Assembly (NCBI GenBank): GCA_009926295.1
Contig: RFPF01000096.1
Span: forward strand, 1 to 9,946
From: Planctomycetia bacterium
GTDB lineage: Bacteria > Planctomycetota > Planctomycetia > Pirellulales > UBA1268
Direction: 5' to 3'
DNA length: 9,946 nucleotides
This document shows positions 1-6,537 of the stretch, piece after piece. A program made the translations under genes and the position numbers. Each line of letters opens with the position of its first letter. Within the stretch, counting starts at the first letter, position 1. Below the pieces are notes generated by a model. The model had not been told where the DNA came from. It did not search any database and saw only the letters and a program-made list of their open reading frames with translations.

Positions 1-44
1 CGGGTCGTGGGAAAACGGCCGGGATGGGGGAGCATGGGGAGTGG

Positions 45-500
<456 letters not shown>

Positions 501-525
501 CGCGGAAGCGTCCTGCTCGGGGCCG

Positions 526-1368
526 TCAGGCGGTGGCGACCGCCTCGGTGGCGGTCTCGACGCGAATGGGCCGGATGTCGAACTTCGGATTCTGGCCGAG
601 GAACCGGCAGGGATTGTTGTGGAACACCTCGATCGCCTCCTGGAGCGAGTGCCCCCGGCGGCGGTATTCGAGAATGCACTCCTGAAGCGTGAACGGATCG
701 CTCGGTCCCCAGTCGGCCGAGGAGTTCACGAGGATGCGCTCCGTGCCGTACTTCTCCAGCATGTCCACCGCCCGCTTCGGCGAGCACTTCGTGATGGGAT
801 AGAGCGTGAACCCCACCCAGTAGCCCGCGTCGAGGCAGGGCCTGATGGTCTGCTCCTCGACGTGGTCGATCCAGATCCGCTCGCGGTTCACGTTCATCCC
901 TGCGAGCACCTCCAGCACCCGCTTCGTGCCGTGGGCCTTGTCGGCCAGGTGCGGCGTGTGGATGAGCACGAGCTGGTCGTGCTTCATGGCGATCTCGACG
1001 TGGGCCTCGAGTGATTCGCACTCGTTCTTCGTCGACTTGTGCAGGCCGGTCTCGCCGACGCCGAGCACCGTCGGCTTGGCGAAGAACTCCGGAAAATGCT
1101 TCAGCACCTCGCGCGTGAGTGTCGGATTCTCCGCCTCCTTGGGGTTCACCGCCACCCACGAGAAGTGCCGGATGCCGTACTGCGCCGCCCGCGTCGGCTC
1201 GAACTCACTGATCTGCCGGAAGTAGTCGAGAAAGGTCTCTGGGTAGAGCCGGTCGAACCCCGCCCAGAAGGCTGGCTCGGCGACGGCCACCACGCCGCTC
1301 ATCGCCATCCGCTCGTAGTCCTGCGCTGTGCGGGCGATCGCGTGGTAGTGGGGCTGGATGATCTGCAT
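526..1368 (-). CDS. TatD-superfamily metal-dependent hydrolase, EboB-like
   Basis: The 280-residue protein has the amidohydrolase-type metal ligands of TatD nucleases and hydrolases: H7-Y-H9 near the N-terminus, E106 (GVGETGL), H137 (IHTPH), H169 (IDHVEE) and D219 (SSADWG). The N-terminal segment with EPAFW at 31-35, GIRHF at 65-69 and NPKEA at 75-79 resembles, from memory, the EboB subgroup. EboB belongs to the ebo clusters that process or export small molecules such as scytonemin precursors; it is not a classic TatD DNase. The reaction of EboB is not established, so the substrate is left open. The gene lies 19 bp after the 80-residue ORF and 25 bp before the queD-like gene, which suggests one operon. 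No eboA, eboC, eboD, eboE or eboF partner is visible. ATG at 1368 is the first start and no strong Shine-Dalgarno precedes it, so reading may be coupled to the gene upstream. Superfamily assignment is firm; the EboB subgroup is likely. Confidence 0.85.
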   Translation of the reverse strand: MQIIQPHYHAIARTAQDYERMAMSGVVAVAEPAFWAGFDRLYPETFLDYFRQISEFEPTRAAQYGIRHFSWVAVNPKEAENPTLTREVLKHFPEFFAKPTVLGVGETGLHKSTKNECESLEAHVEIAMKHDQLVLIHTPHLADKAHGTKRVLEVLAGMNVNRERIWIDHVEEQTIRPCLDAGYWVGFTLYPITKCSPKRAVDMLEKYGTERILVNSSADWGPSDPFTLQECILEYRRRGHSLQEAIEVFHNNPCRFLGQNPKFDIRPIRVETATEAVATA

Positions 1369-1387
1369 GGGATGTGCGTGGCGGCGG

Positions 1388-1630
1388 CTAGACGGTCGCG
1401 AAGAGCTCCAGAAGCGCGATCGTCCGCTCCCGCGCCGGCTTCCCCTCCGCCACGATCTCGAGCGCCCGGCGGATCAGGATCAGTTTCTTTTCATCCGCAG
1501 CCGCCGCGCCGTTGCGGTCGCCGGCCCGGGCCACGGCGGCGTCGTAGCGGTCGAGATAGGCCGCGATCTCGAGCAACTGATGCCGTGACTCGAGGAAGTA
1601 TGCTTCGACGACCTGGGTGGGGCTGAGCAT
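1388..1630 (-). CDS. small conserved-looking protein of unknown function (80 aa)
   Basis: I do not recognise a named family. The reading frame stays open upstream, but the convincing start is ATG at 1630, beginning MLSPTQVVEAYFLES. GAGGT sits 6 nt before it, and the extra upstream residues are Arg/Pro-rich read-through of non-coding sequence. The 80 residues look mostly helical: an N-terminal helix (about 4-35, with LLEIAAYLDRYD), a short Ala/Gly linker at 36-45, then two helices (46-62 and 66-79, ending LLELFATV). No signal peptide, membrane segment, cysteine or zinc motif is present, so a soluble helical bundle is likely. It is first in the probable unit with the EboB-like hydrolase and QueD, with 19 bp to the next start. 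A role as partner or regulator of the hydrolase is inference from position only. Confidence 0.68.
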   Translation of the reverse strand: MLSPTQVVEAYFLESRHQLLEIAAYLDRYDAAVARAGDRNGAAAADEKKLILIRRALEIVAEGKPARERTIALLELFATV

Positions 1631-1661
1631 GGGGTGACCTCTGGATCGGCCTGCAGAATCA

Positions 1662-1690
1662 ATAATACCTCGCTCCCGATGCCCCGGGAG
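1662..1690 (-). promoter_or_regulatory. candidate promoter -10 box with palindrome over the -35/spacer region
   Basis: On the minus strand TATTAT (1662-1667) is a near-consensus -10 in an otherwise very GC-rich area. It would give a leader of about 25 nt to the ATG at 1630. At normal spacing the -35 position holds CTCCCG rather than TTGACA. That hexamer is one arm of a perfect 6-6-6 inverted repeat (ctcccg 1673-1678, cgggag 1685-1690). The layout fits a promoter whose -35 region is covered by an operator, or one used by an alternative sigma factor. This is inference from pattern only. Confidence 0.35.
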
Positions 1691-1715
1691 TCCATGCGGT
1701 TTTCGCGACCGCGCC

Positions 1716-1857
1716 GGCTTCGGGCTCCCCGAATCCCGTCGCCGGACGCTCGCTGCGGGCCTCCAGCCCTCCGCTCGCTCGGACCTGCCTGCGCTGCGCC
1801 ATCCATGGCTTCGCTGGTCAGCTACGCCGGCTCCCGGGACACGGGGAGCCCGAAGCC
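1716..1857. repeat. 142-bp element bounded by perfect 15-bp inverted repeats
   Basis: The left end (1716-1730, ggcttcgggctcccc) and right end (1843-1857, ggggagcccgaagcc) are exact reverse complements. The interior is very GC-rich and repetitive, with cgctcgct occurring twice around 1748-1780 and a short palindrome ccatccatgg near 1802. No ORF in it has protein-like character. It sits between the end of hisI and the promoter of the small-protein operon. The architecture is that of a MITE or a long bacterial interspersed mosaic/REP-like element. I see no clear target-site duplication at its edges and no second copy in this window. Confidence 0.5.
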
Positions 1858-1883
1858 TCCTCAACCCAATCAGGAAAGGTGAG

Positions 1884-1936
1884 GCTCAGGACTGCTCACG
1901 CCCTGAGAGCCGGGCGGGCGAGTTGACGTGACTCGC
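1884..1936 (-). terminator. hairpin cluster downstream of hisI, possible terminator
   Basis: Two inverted repeats lie just past the hisI stop in its direction of transcription: GCGAGT/ACTCGC (1918-1923 and 1931-1936, 7-nt loop) and CTCAGG/CCTGAG (1885-1890 and 1902-1907). A third, GACGC/GCGTC (1953-1957 and 1966-1970), spans the stop codon itself. There is no run of U after any of them, only a mixed ccuuuccu tract after the second on the transcript, so intrinsic termination would be weak. They may instead act as mRNA 3'-end stabilisers. Confidence 0.3.
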
Positions 1937-1957
1937 TGATGCCTGCCCCGCAGACGC

Positions 1958-2449
1958 TCAGAGCTGCGTCGGGTTCGGGGCGTCGCCGTAGACGGCCTTG
2001 GGGTCGAACGCCTTTTCGTGCTCGGTGAACTCGAGCGCCGTGCCCTTCGCGCGGTCTGTGCCCACCGGCACCCTGCGGTAGAAGCAGCTGCGATAGCCGA
2101 CGTGGCAGCTCGCGCCGCCGGCGATCTCGACGCGCAGCCAGACGCAGTCCTGGTCGTCGTCGATTCGCATCTCGACAACCTTCTGCACGAGGCCGCTCGT
2201 GGCCCCCTTGTGCCAGAGCTGCTGGCGGCTGCGGCTCCAGTAGTGGGCCTCGCCCGTCTCGATCGTCCTGGTGAGGGCCTCGCGGTTCATCACGGCCACC
2301 ATCAGCACCTCCCCGGAACGAACGTCGGTGGTGACGCAGGGAATGAGGCCGGCCGCGTCGAACTTGGGGGCGAGGTCGTGACCCTCCTCCACCTGCTCGA
2401 CGGTCACCCGCTTGCCGAACAACTCGTTTTCAGACGCTTTGACGGACAC
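1958..2449 (-). CDS. hisI: phosphoribosyl-AMP cyclohydrolase
   Basis: HisI opens the adenine ring of phosphoribosyl-AMP, the third step of histidine synthesis in the cytoplasm. The frame is open far upstream, but that part is antisense to the beta-propeller gene. The start chosen is GTG at 2449 with GGAG 8 nt before it, giving 163 residues. The core is typical: GLIPCVTTD (34-42), VLMVAVMNREAL (48-59), the HYWSRSRQQLWHKG substrate loop (69-82), a magnesium-type D97-x-D99-x-D101 cluster, and C115-H-V-G-Y-R-S-C122 as zinc site with C102 as further candidate. The usual CHTG is CHVG here. It is the stand-alone HisI form, with no HisE (phosphoribosyl-ATP pyrophosphohydrolase) domain fused. About 40 residues after the last motif form an acidic/basic tail. 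No other his gene is adjacent, as is usual where histidine genes are dispersed. Confidence 0.93.
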   Translation of the reverse strand: MSVKASENELFGKRVTVEQVEEGHDLAPKFDAAGLIPCVTTDVRSGEVLMVAVMNREALTRTIETGEAHYWSRSRQQLWHKGATSGLVQKVVEMRIDDDQDCVWLRVEIAGGASCHVGYRSCFYRRVPVGTDRAKGTALEFTEHEKAFDPKAVYGDAPNPTQL

Positions 2450-2498
2450 GCCACGCACTCCCGCGGAGGAACCGCCCGCTCTCGGGCGACGAGTTCCA

Positions 2499-2527
2499 AG
2501 TGTACCGTGGCCCGGGGCGTTGACCGA
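2499..2527 (-). promoter_or_regulatory. candidate hisI promoter
   Basis: On the minus strand TACACT (2499-2504) is a fair -10 box lying 49 nt before the GTG start of hisI. The hexamer 17 bp further upstream (2522-2527, TCGGTC) is a poor -35. It overlaps the -35 proposed for the divergent beta-propeller gene and the inverted repeat GACCG/CGGTC (2522-2526, 2532-2536). The same TACACT hexamer appears before the peroxiredoxin gene. Confidence 0.25.
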
Positions 2528-2549
2528 CCCGCGGTCACGCCCGTAGGCT
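2520..2549 (+). promoter_or_regulatory. candidate promoter of the beta-propeller gene
   Basis: TTGACC (2520-2525) is followed, after 18 bp, by TAGGCT (2544-2549), 44 nt before the ATG at 2594. The -35 is good and the -10 is weak. The aquaporin gene has an almost identical arrangement (TTGACG, 18 bp, TAGGGT, 42 nt before its ATG), which makes both somewhat more believable. An inverted repeat GACCG-5-CGGTC (2522-2536) overlaps the -35. Confidence 0.35.
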
Positions 2550-2593
2550 CCGCGGATTCCCGCATCCCGGACGAAGAAGAAGGAGACTCCAGC

Positions 2594-3859
2594 ATGCGCA
2601 TGACCCTGGCGATCGGAGCGATGCTCGTGGCCGCCGCCGCCCCGGCAGCCGACTGGCCCACGTTTCGCGGCATTGATCGCACGGCCGTCGCCCCCGACAC
2701 CGACCTCCTCGAGTCGTGGCCGGCCGACGGACCTCCGCTCGTCTGGCAGACCGCCGGTGCGGGCCGCGGCTACGCCAGCCTCGCGATCGCCGGCGAGCGG
2801 ATCTACACGCTCGGCGACGGCATCTCCACCGCCGGTGACAAGGACGAATACCTCACCTGTTTCGACCGTGCGACCGGCAAGCAGCTCTGGAAGGCGAGGA
2901 CGGGGAGTCCATGGAACGACGGCAAGGAGGATTGGCAGAGTTCGCGGAGCACGCCCACCGTGGACGGCGACACGGTCTACGTGATCACGCCGTTCGGACA
3001 GCTCGTGGCCTGCGCCACGGCGGACGGCCGCGAAAAGTACCGCGTCGATCTCAAGGCGCAGTTCGGGGGCACGAAGGGCGACGCCTGGGGCTACAGCGAG
3101 AGCGTGACGATCGACGGCGACCGGCTCATCTGCACCCCCGGAGGTGAGCAGGCCACGATGGTCGCGCTCGACAAGAAGACCGGGCGACCGCTGTGGACGT
3201 GCCCGATGAAGGGCGATCGCGGTGCGGGCCATGCGTCGATCGTGATCTCCGAGGTCGGCAACCGGAAAGTCTGCATCCAGACCACGGCCGCCGGGGCGTT
3301 CGCCGTCGATGCCGGGACGGGAAAATTCCTCTGGGCCTACCCGATCGACAAGACGACGGCCGTGATCCCCACGCCGATCGTCAGGGGAGACCTCGTGTTC
3401 ATCGCCGCGGGCTACAAGCGAGGCGGAGCCCTCCTCCGACAGAAGGCAGGATCGGGCGACAGCGTGACGATGGAGGAGGTCTACGGCCTCAAGCCCGAAC
3501 TCGCCAACAAGCACGGCGGGATCGTGCTCGTGGGCGATCACCTCTACGGCTGCGCCGACGACCAGCCGATCCTCGTCTGTGCCGAGCTCGAGACGGGCAG
3601 GGTGGTATGGAAGGAACGGGGCAGCGGAAGAAACTCCGCGACCGTCGCCGCAGCCGACGGCCACGTCTACGTCCGCTATGCCGACGGCACCGTGGCACTG
3701 GTGAAGGCCGATCCGGCAGCCTACGCGGAGGTCTCGAGCTTCAAGGTGCCCGGCAGCGGCGACCGGCCGAGCTGGGCCCACATGGTGATCCTCGACGGCC
3801 GGCTCTATCTTCGCGAGGGAGACGCGATCCTGTGCTATGACCTGCGGGCCGCGAAGTAG
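2594..3859 (+). CDS. secreted PQQ-like beta-propeller repeat protein
   Basis: The 421-residue protein starts at ATG 2594, with AAGGAG 8 nt upstream. A signal peptide (1-19, MRMTLAIGAMLVAAAAPAA) is followed by DWPTFRG, an N-terminal signature common in planctomycete secreted propeller proteins. The rest is a chain of beta-propeller blades of the PQQ/BamB type. Recurrent units of the form 'DRATGKQLW' (about 96-104), 'DKKTGRPLW', 'DAGTGKFLW' and 'ELETGRVVW' alternate with 'DGDTVYV' / 'GDHLYG' / 'DGHVYV' / 'DGRLYL' strands, giving about seven or eight blades. No CxxCH haem motif and no clear catalytic residues of quinoprotein dehydrogenases are visible. It is therefore more likely a binding or scaffold protein outside the cytoplasmic membrane than a dehydrogenase. 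Its stop lies 3 bp from the convergent esterase stop. The function is unknown beyond the fold. Confidence 0.9.
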   Translation: MRMTLAIGAMLVAAAAPAADWPTFRGIDRTAVAPDTDLLESWPADGPPLVWQTAGAGRGYASLAIAGERIYTLGDGISTAGDKDEYLTCFDRATGKQLWKARTGSPWNDGKEDWQSSRSTPTVDGDTVYVITPFGQLVACATADGREKYRVDLKAQFGGTKGDAWGYSESVTIDGDRLICTPGGEQATMVALDKKTGRPLWTCPMKGDRGAGHASIVISEVGNRKVCIQTTAAGAFAVDAGTGKFLWAYPIDKTTAVIPTPIVRGDLVFIAAGYKRGGALLRQKAGSGDSVTMEEVYGLKPELANKHGGIVLVGDHLYGCADDQPILVCAELETGRVVWKERGSGRNSATVAAADGHVYVRYADGTVALVKADPAAYAEVSSFKVPGSGDRPSWAHMVILDGRLYLREGDAILCYDLRAAK

Positions 3860-3862
3860 TCG

Positions 3863-4711
3863 TCAGAAGCCCCGGCCGCGGAGCCATTCGAGGGCGCGAT
3901 TCGGCCAATCGGCCAGGACGCCGCCTCCCGGCTGCGGCTTCATGCCGAACCCGTGGCCACCGGTTTCGTACACGTGGATCTCCGCGGGCACCCCGGCCCG
4001 CACGAGTCCCCGGTAGAGCACGGCGGCGCCGTCGGGTGGCGACGTCCTGTCGTCCGCGGCCTGAAGGATGAACGTCGGGGGCGTCCGCGCGTCGAGCGTG
4101 ATGTCGCCCCGTACGGCATCGCCCTCGGCGACCTTCCACGGATAGACGAGCACGACGGCGTCGGGGCGGGCGGCAGTTGCAGCGGGCACCCCCGTGGGCG
4201 GCGCATTTCCCGCCGCGGCTACCAGCGCGGTCTGCCCCCCCGCCGAGAAGCCGACGATCGCGATCTTCGCGGGATCGACCGCGAACTCTCCCGCCCGGGC
4301 GCGGACCTCGTGCACGGCCTTCCTGGCATCCATAGCGGGACCCGCGTTCGGGGCCTCGAGCCTGCCCGTGGGCACGCGGTAGAGCAGGAGGAAGGCGACG
4401 AACCCGCGGTCGTTGAACCAGCGGCACACGGCGGTGCCCTCGTGCTCGTCGGCGAGGATGCTGAAACCTCCGCCGGGAACCACGATCACGGCCGGCCGCG
4501 CGGCCGCGGCGGCATCCCGGGCGACGTCGAACACGACGAGGCGTGGGTTCGACACGTTCGACCGGCGCGTGATGCCGTCCTTTCCCGTTTCCACCTTCTC
4601 CGCAGGATCGGACGGCACCCGCGGCTCGGGCACGCCTTCGGGCCAGAGCGGGATCTCCGCCGCGGTGCCGGGAGCGGCGAGACAGAGGAGCAGGCAGCAT
4701 GCCATCCGCAT
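3863..4711 (-). CDS. secreted alpha/beta-hydrolase (esterase/lipase, BD-FAE/acetyl-xylan-esterase-like)
   Basis: The 282-residue product starts at ATG 4711, with GAGGAG 8 nt upstream; the open frame beyond this is antisense noise or belongs to the aquaporin region. A short signal peptide (about 1-18, MRMACCLLLCLAAPGTAA) leads to IPLWPEGVPEP, a start typical of secreted sugar-ester esterases in planctomycetes. The hydrolase core has PGGGF (79-83) as oxyanion-hole loop, G154-F-S156-A-G-G as nucleophile elbow, an acid at D221 (or D220, in QAADD) and H253 (GGHGFGM). The catalytic triad is thus complete. Likely substrates are acetyl or other short acyl esters on polysaccharides, acting outside the cytoplasm; the exact substrate is inference. 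Only 5 bp separate the start from the aquaporin stop, so the two genes are probably co-transcribed and translationally coupled. No lipobox is present. Confidence 0.87.
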   Translation of the reverse strand: MRMACCLLLCLAAPGTAAEIPLWPEGVPEPRVPSDPAEKVETGKDGITRRSNVSNPRLVVFDVARDAAAAARPAVIVVPGGGFSILADEHEGTAVCRWFNDRGFVAFLLLYRVPTGRLEAPNAGPAMDARKAVHEVRARAGEFAVDPAKIAIVGFSAGGQTALVAAAGNAPPTGVPAATAARPDAVVLVYPWKVAEGDAVRGDITLDARTPPTFILQAADDRTSPPDGAAVLYRGLVRAGVPAEIHVYETGGHGFGMKPQPGGGVLADWPNRALEWLRGRGF

Positions 4712-4716
4712 CGCAG

Positions 4717-5406
4717 TCACTCCTCGCAGTCGACCATGCTCCTGTAGAGCAGGCCGCCAAGGACACCGCCAACGACGGGCGCCACCCAGAAGAGCCAGAG
4801 TTGCTCCACCGCCCAGCCGCCTGCGAAGAACGCCGTCGCGGTGCTGCGGGCGGGATTCACCGAGGTGTTCGTCACCGGGATGCTCACGAGGTGCACCAGC
4901 GTGAGGCACAGGCCGATCGCGAGCGGCGCGACGGCCGGGCTCGACCGCCGATCCGTCGCCCCGTGGATCACGAACAGGAACATCGCCGTCATCACCACCT
5001 CCACGATGAAGCAGCTGGCGAGCGAGTATCCGCCCGGTGAGTGGTCGCCGTAGCCGTTGGATGCGAAGCCGGCGGCGACGTCGAAGGCGGGATTCCCGCG
5101 GGCGACGAGATACAGCACGCCGGCGCCGGCGAGGCCGCCGAGCATCTGCGCCACCACGTACCCCAGCGCGTCCTGCAGCGGGAACCTCCCGCCCGCCACG
5201 AGGCCCGCCGTGACCGCCGGATTCAGGTGGCATCCCGACACGTGGCCCACGGCCGCGGCCATCGTGAGCACGGTGAGCCCGAACGCGAGCGATACGCCGA
5301 CGAAGCCGATCCCGAGGTCGGGATAGGCCGCGGCCAGCACTGCGCTGCCGCATCCGCCCAGCACGAGCCAGAACGTCCCGATCGCCTCCGCCAGCAACCT
5401 GCCCAT
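4717..5406 (-). CDS. aqpZ: aquaporin Z
   Basis: This is a 229-residue six-helix channel closely resembling E. coli AqpZ along its whole length. Both NPA boxes are present: H60-L-N62-P-A and S-V-N184-P-A-R187. The aromatic/arginine selectivity filter reads F42, H172, T181 and R187, the combination of water-selective aquaporins rather than glycerol facilitators. Other AqpZ hallmarks are MGRLLAEAIGTFWLVLGGCG at the N-terminus, GFASNGYGDHSPGGYS (113-128) in loop C, and GGWAVEQLWLFW near the end. ATG 5406 was chosen because GAGAGGA lies 7 nt upstream; a TTG at 5430 in frame is less likely. It acts in the cytoplasmic membrane, passing water during osmotic change. It is followed after 5 bp by the secreted esterase gene and has its own candidate promoter. 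Confidence 0.96.
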   Translation of the reverse strand: MGRLLAEAIGTFWLVLGGCGSAVLAAAYPDLGIGFVGVSLAFGLTVLTMAAAVGHVSGCHLNPAVTAGLVAGGRFPLQDALGYVVAQMLGGLAGAGVLYLVARGNPAFDVAAGFASNGYGDHSPGGYSLASCFIVEVVMTAMFLFVIHGATDRRSSPAVAPLAIGLCLTLVHLVSIPVTNTSVNPARSTATAFFAGGWAVEQLWLFWVAPVVGGVLGGLLYRSMVDCEE

Positions 5407-5448
5407 GGTCCGATCCTCTCCGGTGGCCAACGATCCCGCCGCGCGGGC

Positions 5449-5478
5449 ACCCTATCCGAGCGGTACCAGACGCGTCAA
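5449..5478 (-). promoter_or_regulatory. candidate aqpZ promoter
   Basis: On the minus strand TTGACG (5473-5478) and TAGGGT (5449-5454) are separated by 18 bp, with the -10 ending 42 nt before the aqpZ ATG. The match is good at -35 and weak at -10. The arrangement mirrors that of the beta-propeller gene. It implies that the aqpZ-esterase pair is transcribed separately from dgkA. Confidence 0.4.
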
Positions 5479-5494
5479 CGCGGGCAACCCTCCG

Positions 5495-5869
5495 TCATTC
5501 CGCGAGCAAAGCCAGCAACCGCGGAACGAACACGCAGCCCCCGATCACGGCCGCCCCGCCGGCCGTCACGAGCACCGCGGCACCGGCCATGTCGAGGGCG
5601 TCGCGGATCCGCGGATTCCGACCCGGCCCGAACGCCCGCGCGAGCGATTCGAGTGCCGAGTTGAAGACCTCGGCCGCCAGCACCATCGCGATCGCCCCGG
5701 CGAGCAGGCACCATTCGACGAAGGAGACCCGAAACAAGGCGGCGGCCGCCACGACGGCCGCCCCCACGCAGAGGTGCACGAGGAAACTCGACTGGCTGCG
5801 GACGGCCCGCGAGAGCCCGCGAAAGGCGTCGGCGAACTTCCGCGACCAGGGCCGTCGGCGAAACCGCAC
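5495..5869 (-). CDS. dgkA: diacylglycerol kinase / undecaprenol kinase family protein
   Basis: The 124-residue integral membrane protein has the length and three-helix plan of bacterial DgkA/UdpK. These enzymes phosphorylate diacylglycerol or undecaprenol at the cytoplasmic membrane for lipid recycling. KFADAFRGLSRAVRSQSSFLVH (11-32) is the amphipathic N-terminal helix. Helices follow at about 34-46, 53-66 and 95-120. The active-site block aligns without gaps to E. coli DgkA: E67-x2-N70-x3-E74 (AEVFNSALES) and D93. The lysine that precedes this aspartate in E. coli (K94) is leucine here (L92, in RDALDMAGAAV). The start is GTG 5869, only 3 bp after the in-frame peroxiredoxin stop, so translation is probably coupled to that gene. 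Diacylglycerol versus undecaprenol as substrate cannot be told from sequence. Confidence 0.86.
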   Translation of the reverse strand: MRFRRRPWSRKFADAFRGLSRAVRSQSSFLVHLCVGAAVVAAAALFRVSFVEWCLLAGAIAMVLAAEVFNSALESLARAFGPGRNPRIRDALDMAGAAVLVTAGGAAVIGGCVFVPRLLALLAE

Positions 5870-5872
5870 CGG

Positions 5873-6384
5873 CTACCCGACCTTCACGTACGGGTCGCCC
5901 TTCTTCCAGTTGCACGGGCAGAGCTCGTCGCTCTGCAGGGCGTCGAGCACGCGGAGCACCTCGGCGACGTTCCGACCCACGCGACCCTGGTTGACGTCTG
6001 CGGATCGACGATGAACGTGGCCCGCAGGCAGTAGCCCTCGGTCTTCTCCAGGATGCCGAGATCGGCGGCGAGGATCTGCGCGGCGATGAGCGGGTAGCCG
6101 AGATCCTTGAGATCCGCGTGTGACCGCCGCCACATCATGTGCGACCACTCGTTGTCGGTGCTGCCACCCACGACGCTCGTGTCGCGGTCCTTGAACGCCT
6201 TGAGCTGCTTGTTGAATTCCGCGAGCTCCGTCGGGCACACGAACGTGAAATCCTTCGGGTAGAAGAAGAACACGGCCCACTTCCCGGCATAGTCCTTGCT
6301 CGAGAGAAGCTTGATGTCGTCCTTGCCGGTGCCGACGCACGCCTGGGCGGTGAACTGCGGAAATGAGTCGCCAACGGTGAGCAT
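5873..6384 (-). pseudogene. typical 2-Cys peroxiredoxin (AhpC/Prx1 family), frameshifted
   Basis: Reading begins at ATG 6384 (MLTVGDSF), with GAGGG 7 nt upstream; an ATG at 6411 lacks such a site. The first frame carries YPKDFTFVC50PTE with the peroxidatic cysteine, then GGSTDNEWSHMMWRR and LRATFIVDPQ. At about 5996-6000 homology jumps to another frame, which carries DVNQGRVGRNVAEVLRVLDA, then the resolving-cysteine block DELCPCNWKKGDPYVKVG and a TAG at 5873. In relatives about eight residues lie between the 'DP' and 'VN' anchors. Here only five bases remain, which implies that about 19 nt are missing. Unshifted reading ends at 5884 after a tail unlike any peroxiredoxin, so the product would lack the resolving cysteine. 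Intact members detoxify H2O2 and organic peroxides in the cytoplasm. Either the gene is truly broken or the assembly is wrong here. Confidence 0.85.
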
Positions 6385-6436
6385 CGTGCGTCCCTCGAAG
6401 TGTGCCGGCATCGCGATTCACGATCCGCGCGGCATG

Positions 6437-6465
6437 AGTGTAAGGGGGGCGCCGACGGCATTCAA
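6437..6465 (-). promoter_or_regulatory. candidate peroxiredoxin promoter
   Basis: On the minus strand TTGAAT (6460-6465) and TACACT (6437-6442) are exactly 17 bp apart, four of six matches to consensus each. The -10 lies 52 nt before the ATG at 6384. This is the best sigma70-like pair in the window. It would drive peroxiredoxin and, by read-through, dgkA. I see no obvious OxyR or PerR box beside it. Confidence 0.45.
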
Positions 6466-6537
6466 CGTGTCGGCGGGTTGGCGGCGGGCGCGGGCTGGGC
6501 CGCTCCGGGCGTGCGCAGGGTGTGGTACGCTCTGGCC

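Noticed and set aside
1..44. Possible gene or terminator after queD at the window edge
   Set aside because: Only 44 bases are available, with no stable hairpin followed by T-rich sequence and no frame with protein-like content.
2450..3781. Long minus-strand frame continuing upstream of hisI (607 codons in total)
   Set aside because: It is antisense to the complete beta-propeller gene, has a His/Arg/Gly-rich composition, and shows no homology-like motif before the HisI part. HisI starts at GTG 2449 with a proper ribosome site.
3741..4772. Minus-strand 343-codon frame over the esterase and aquaporin
   Set aside because: It overlaps two well-supported genes in a different frame and is Arg/Gly-rich without motifs.
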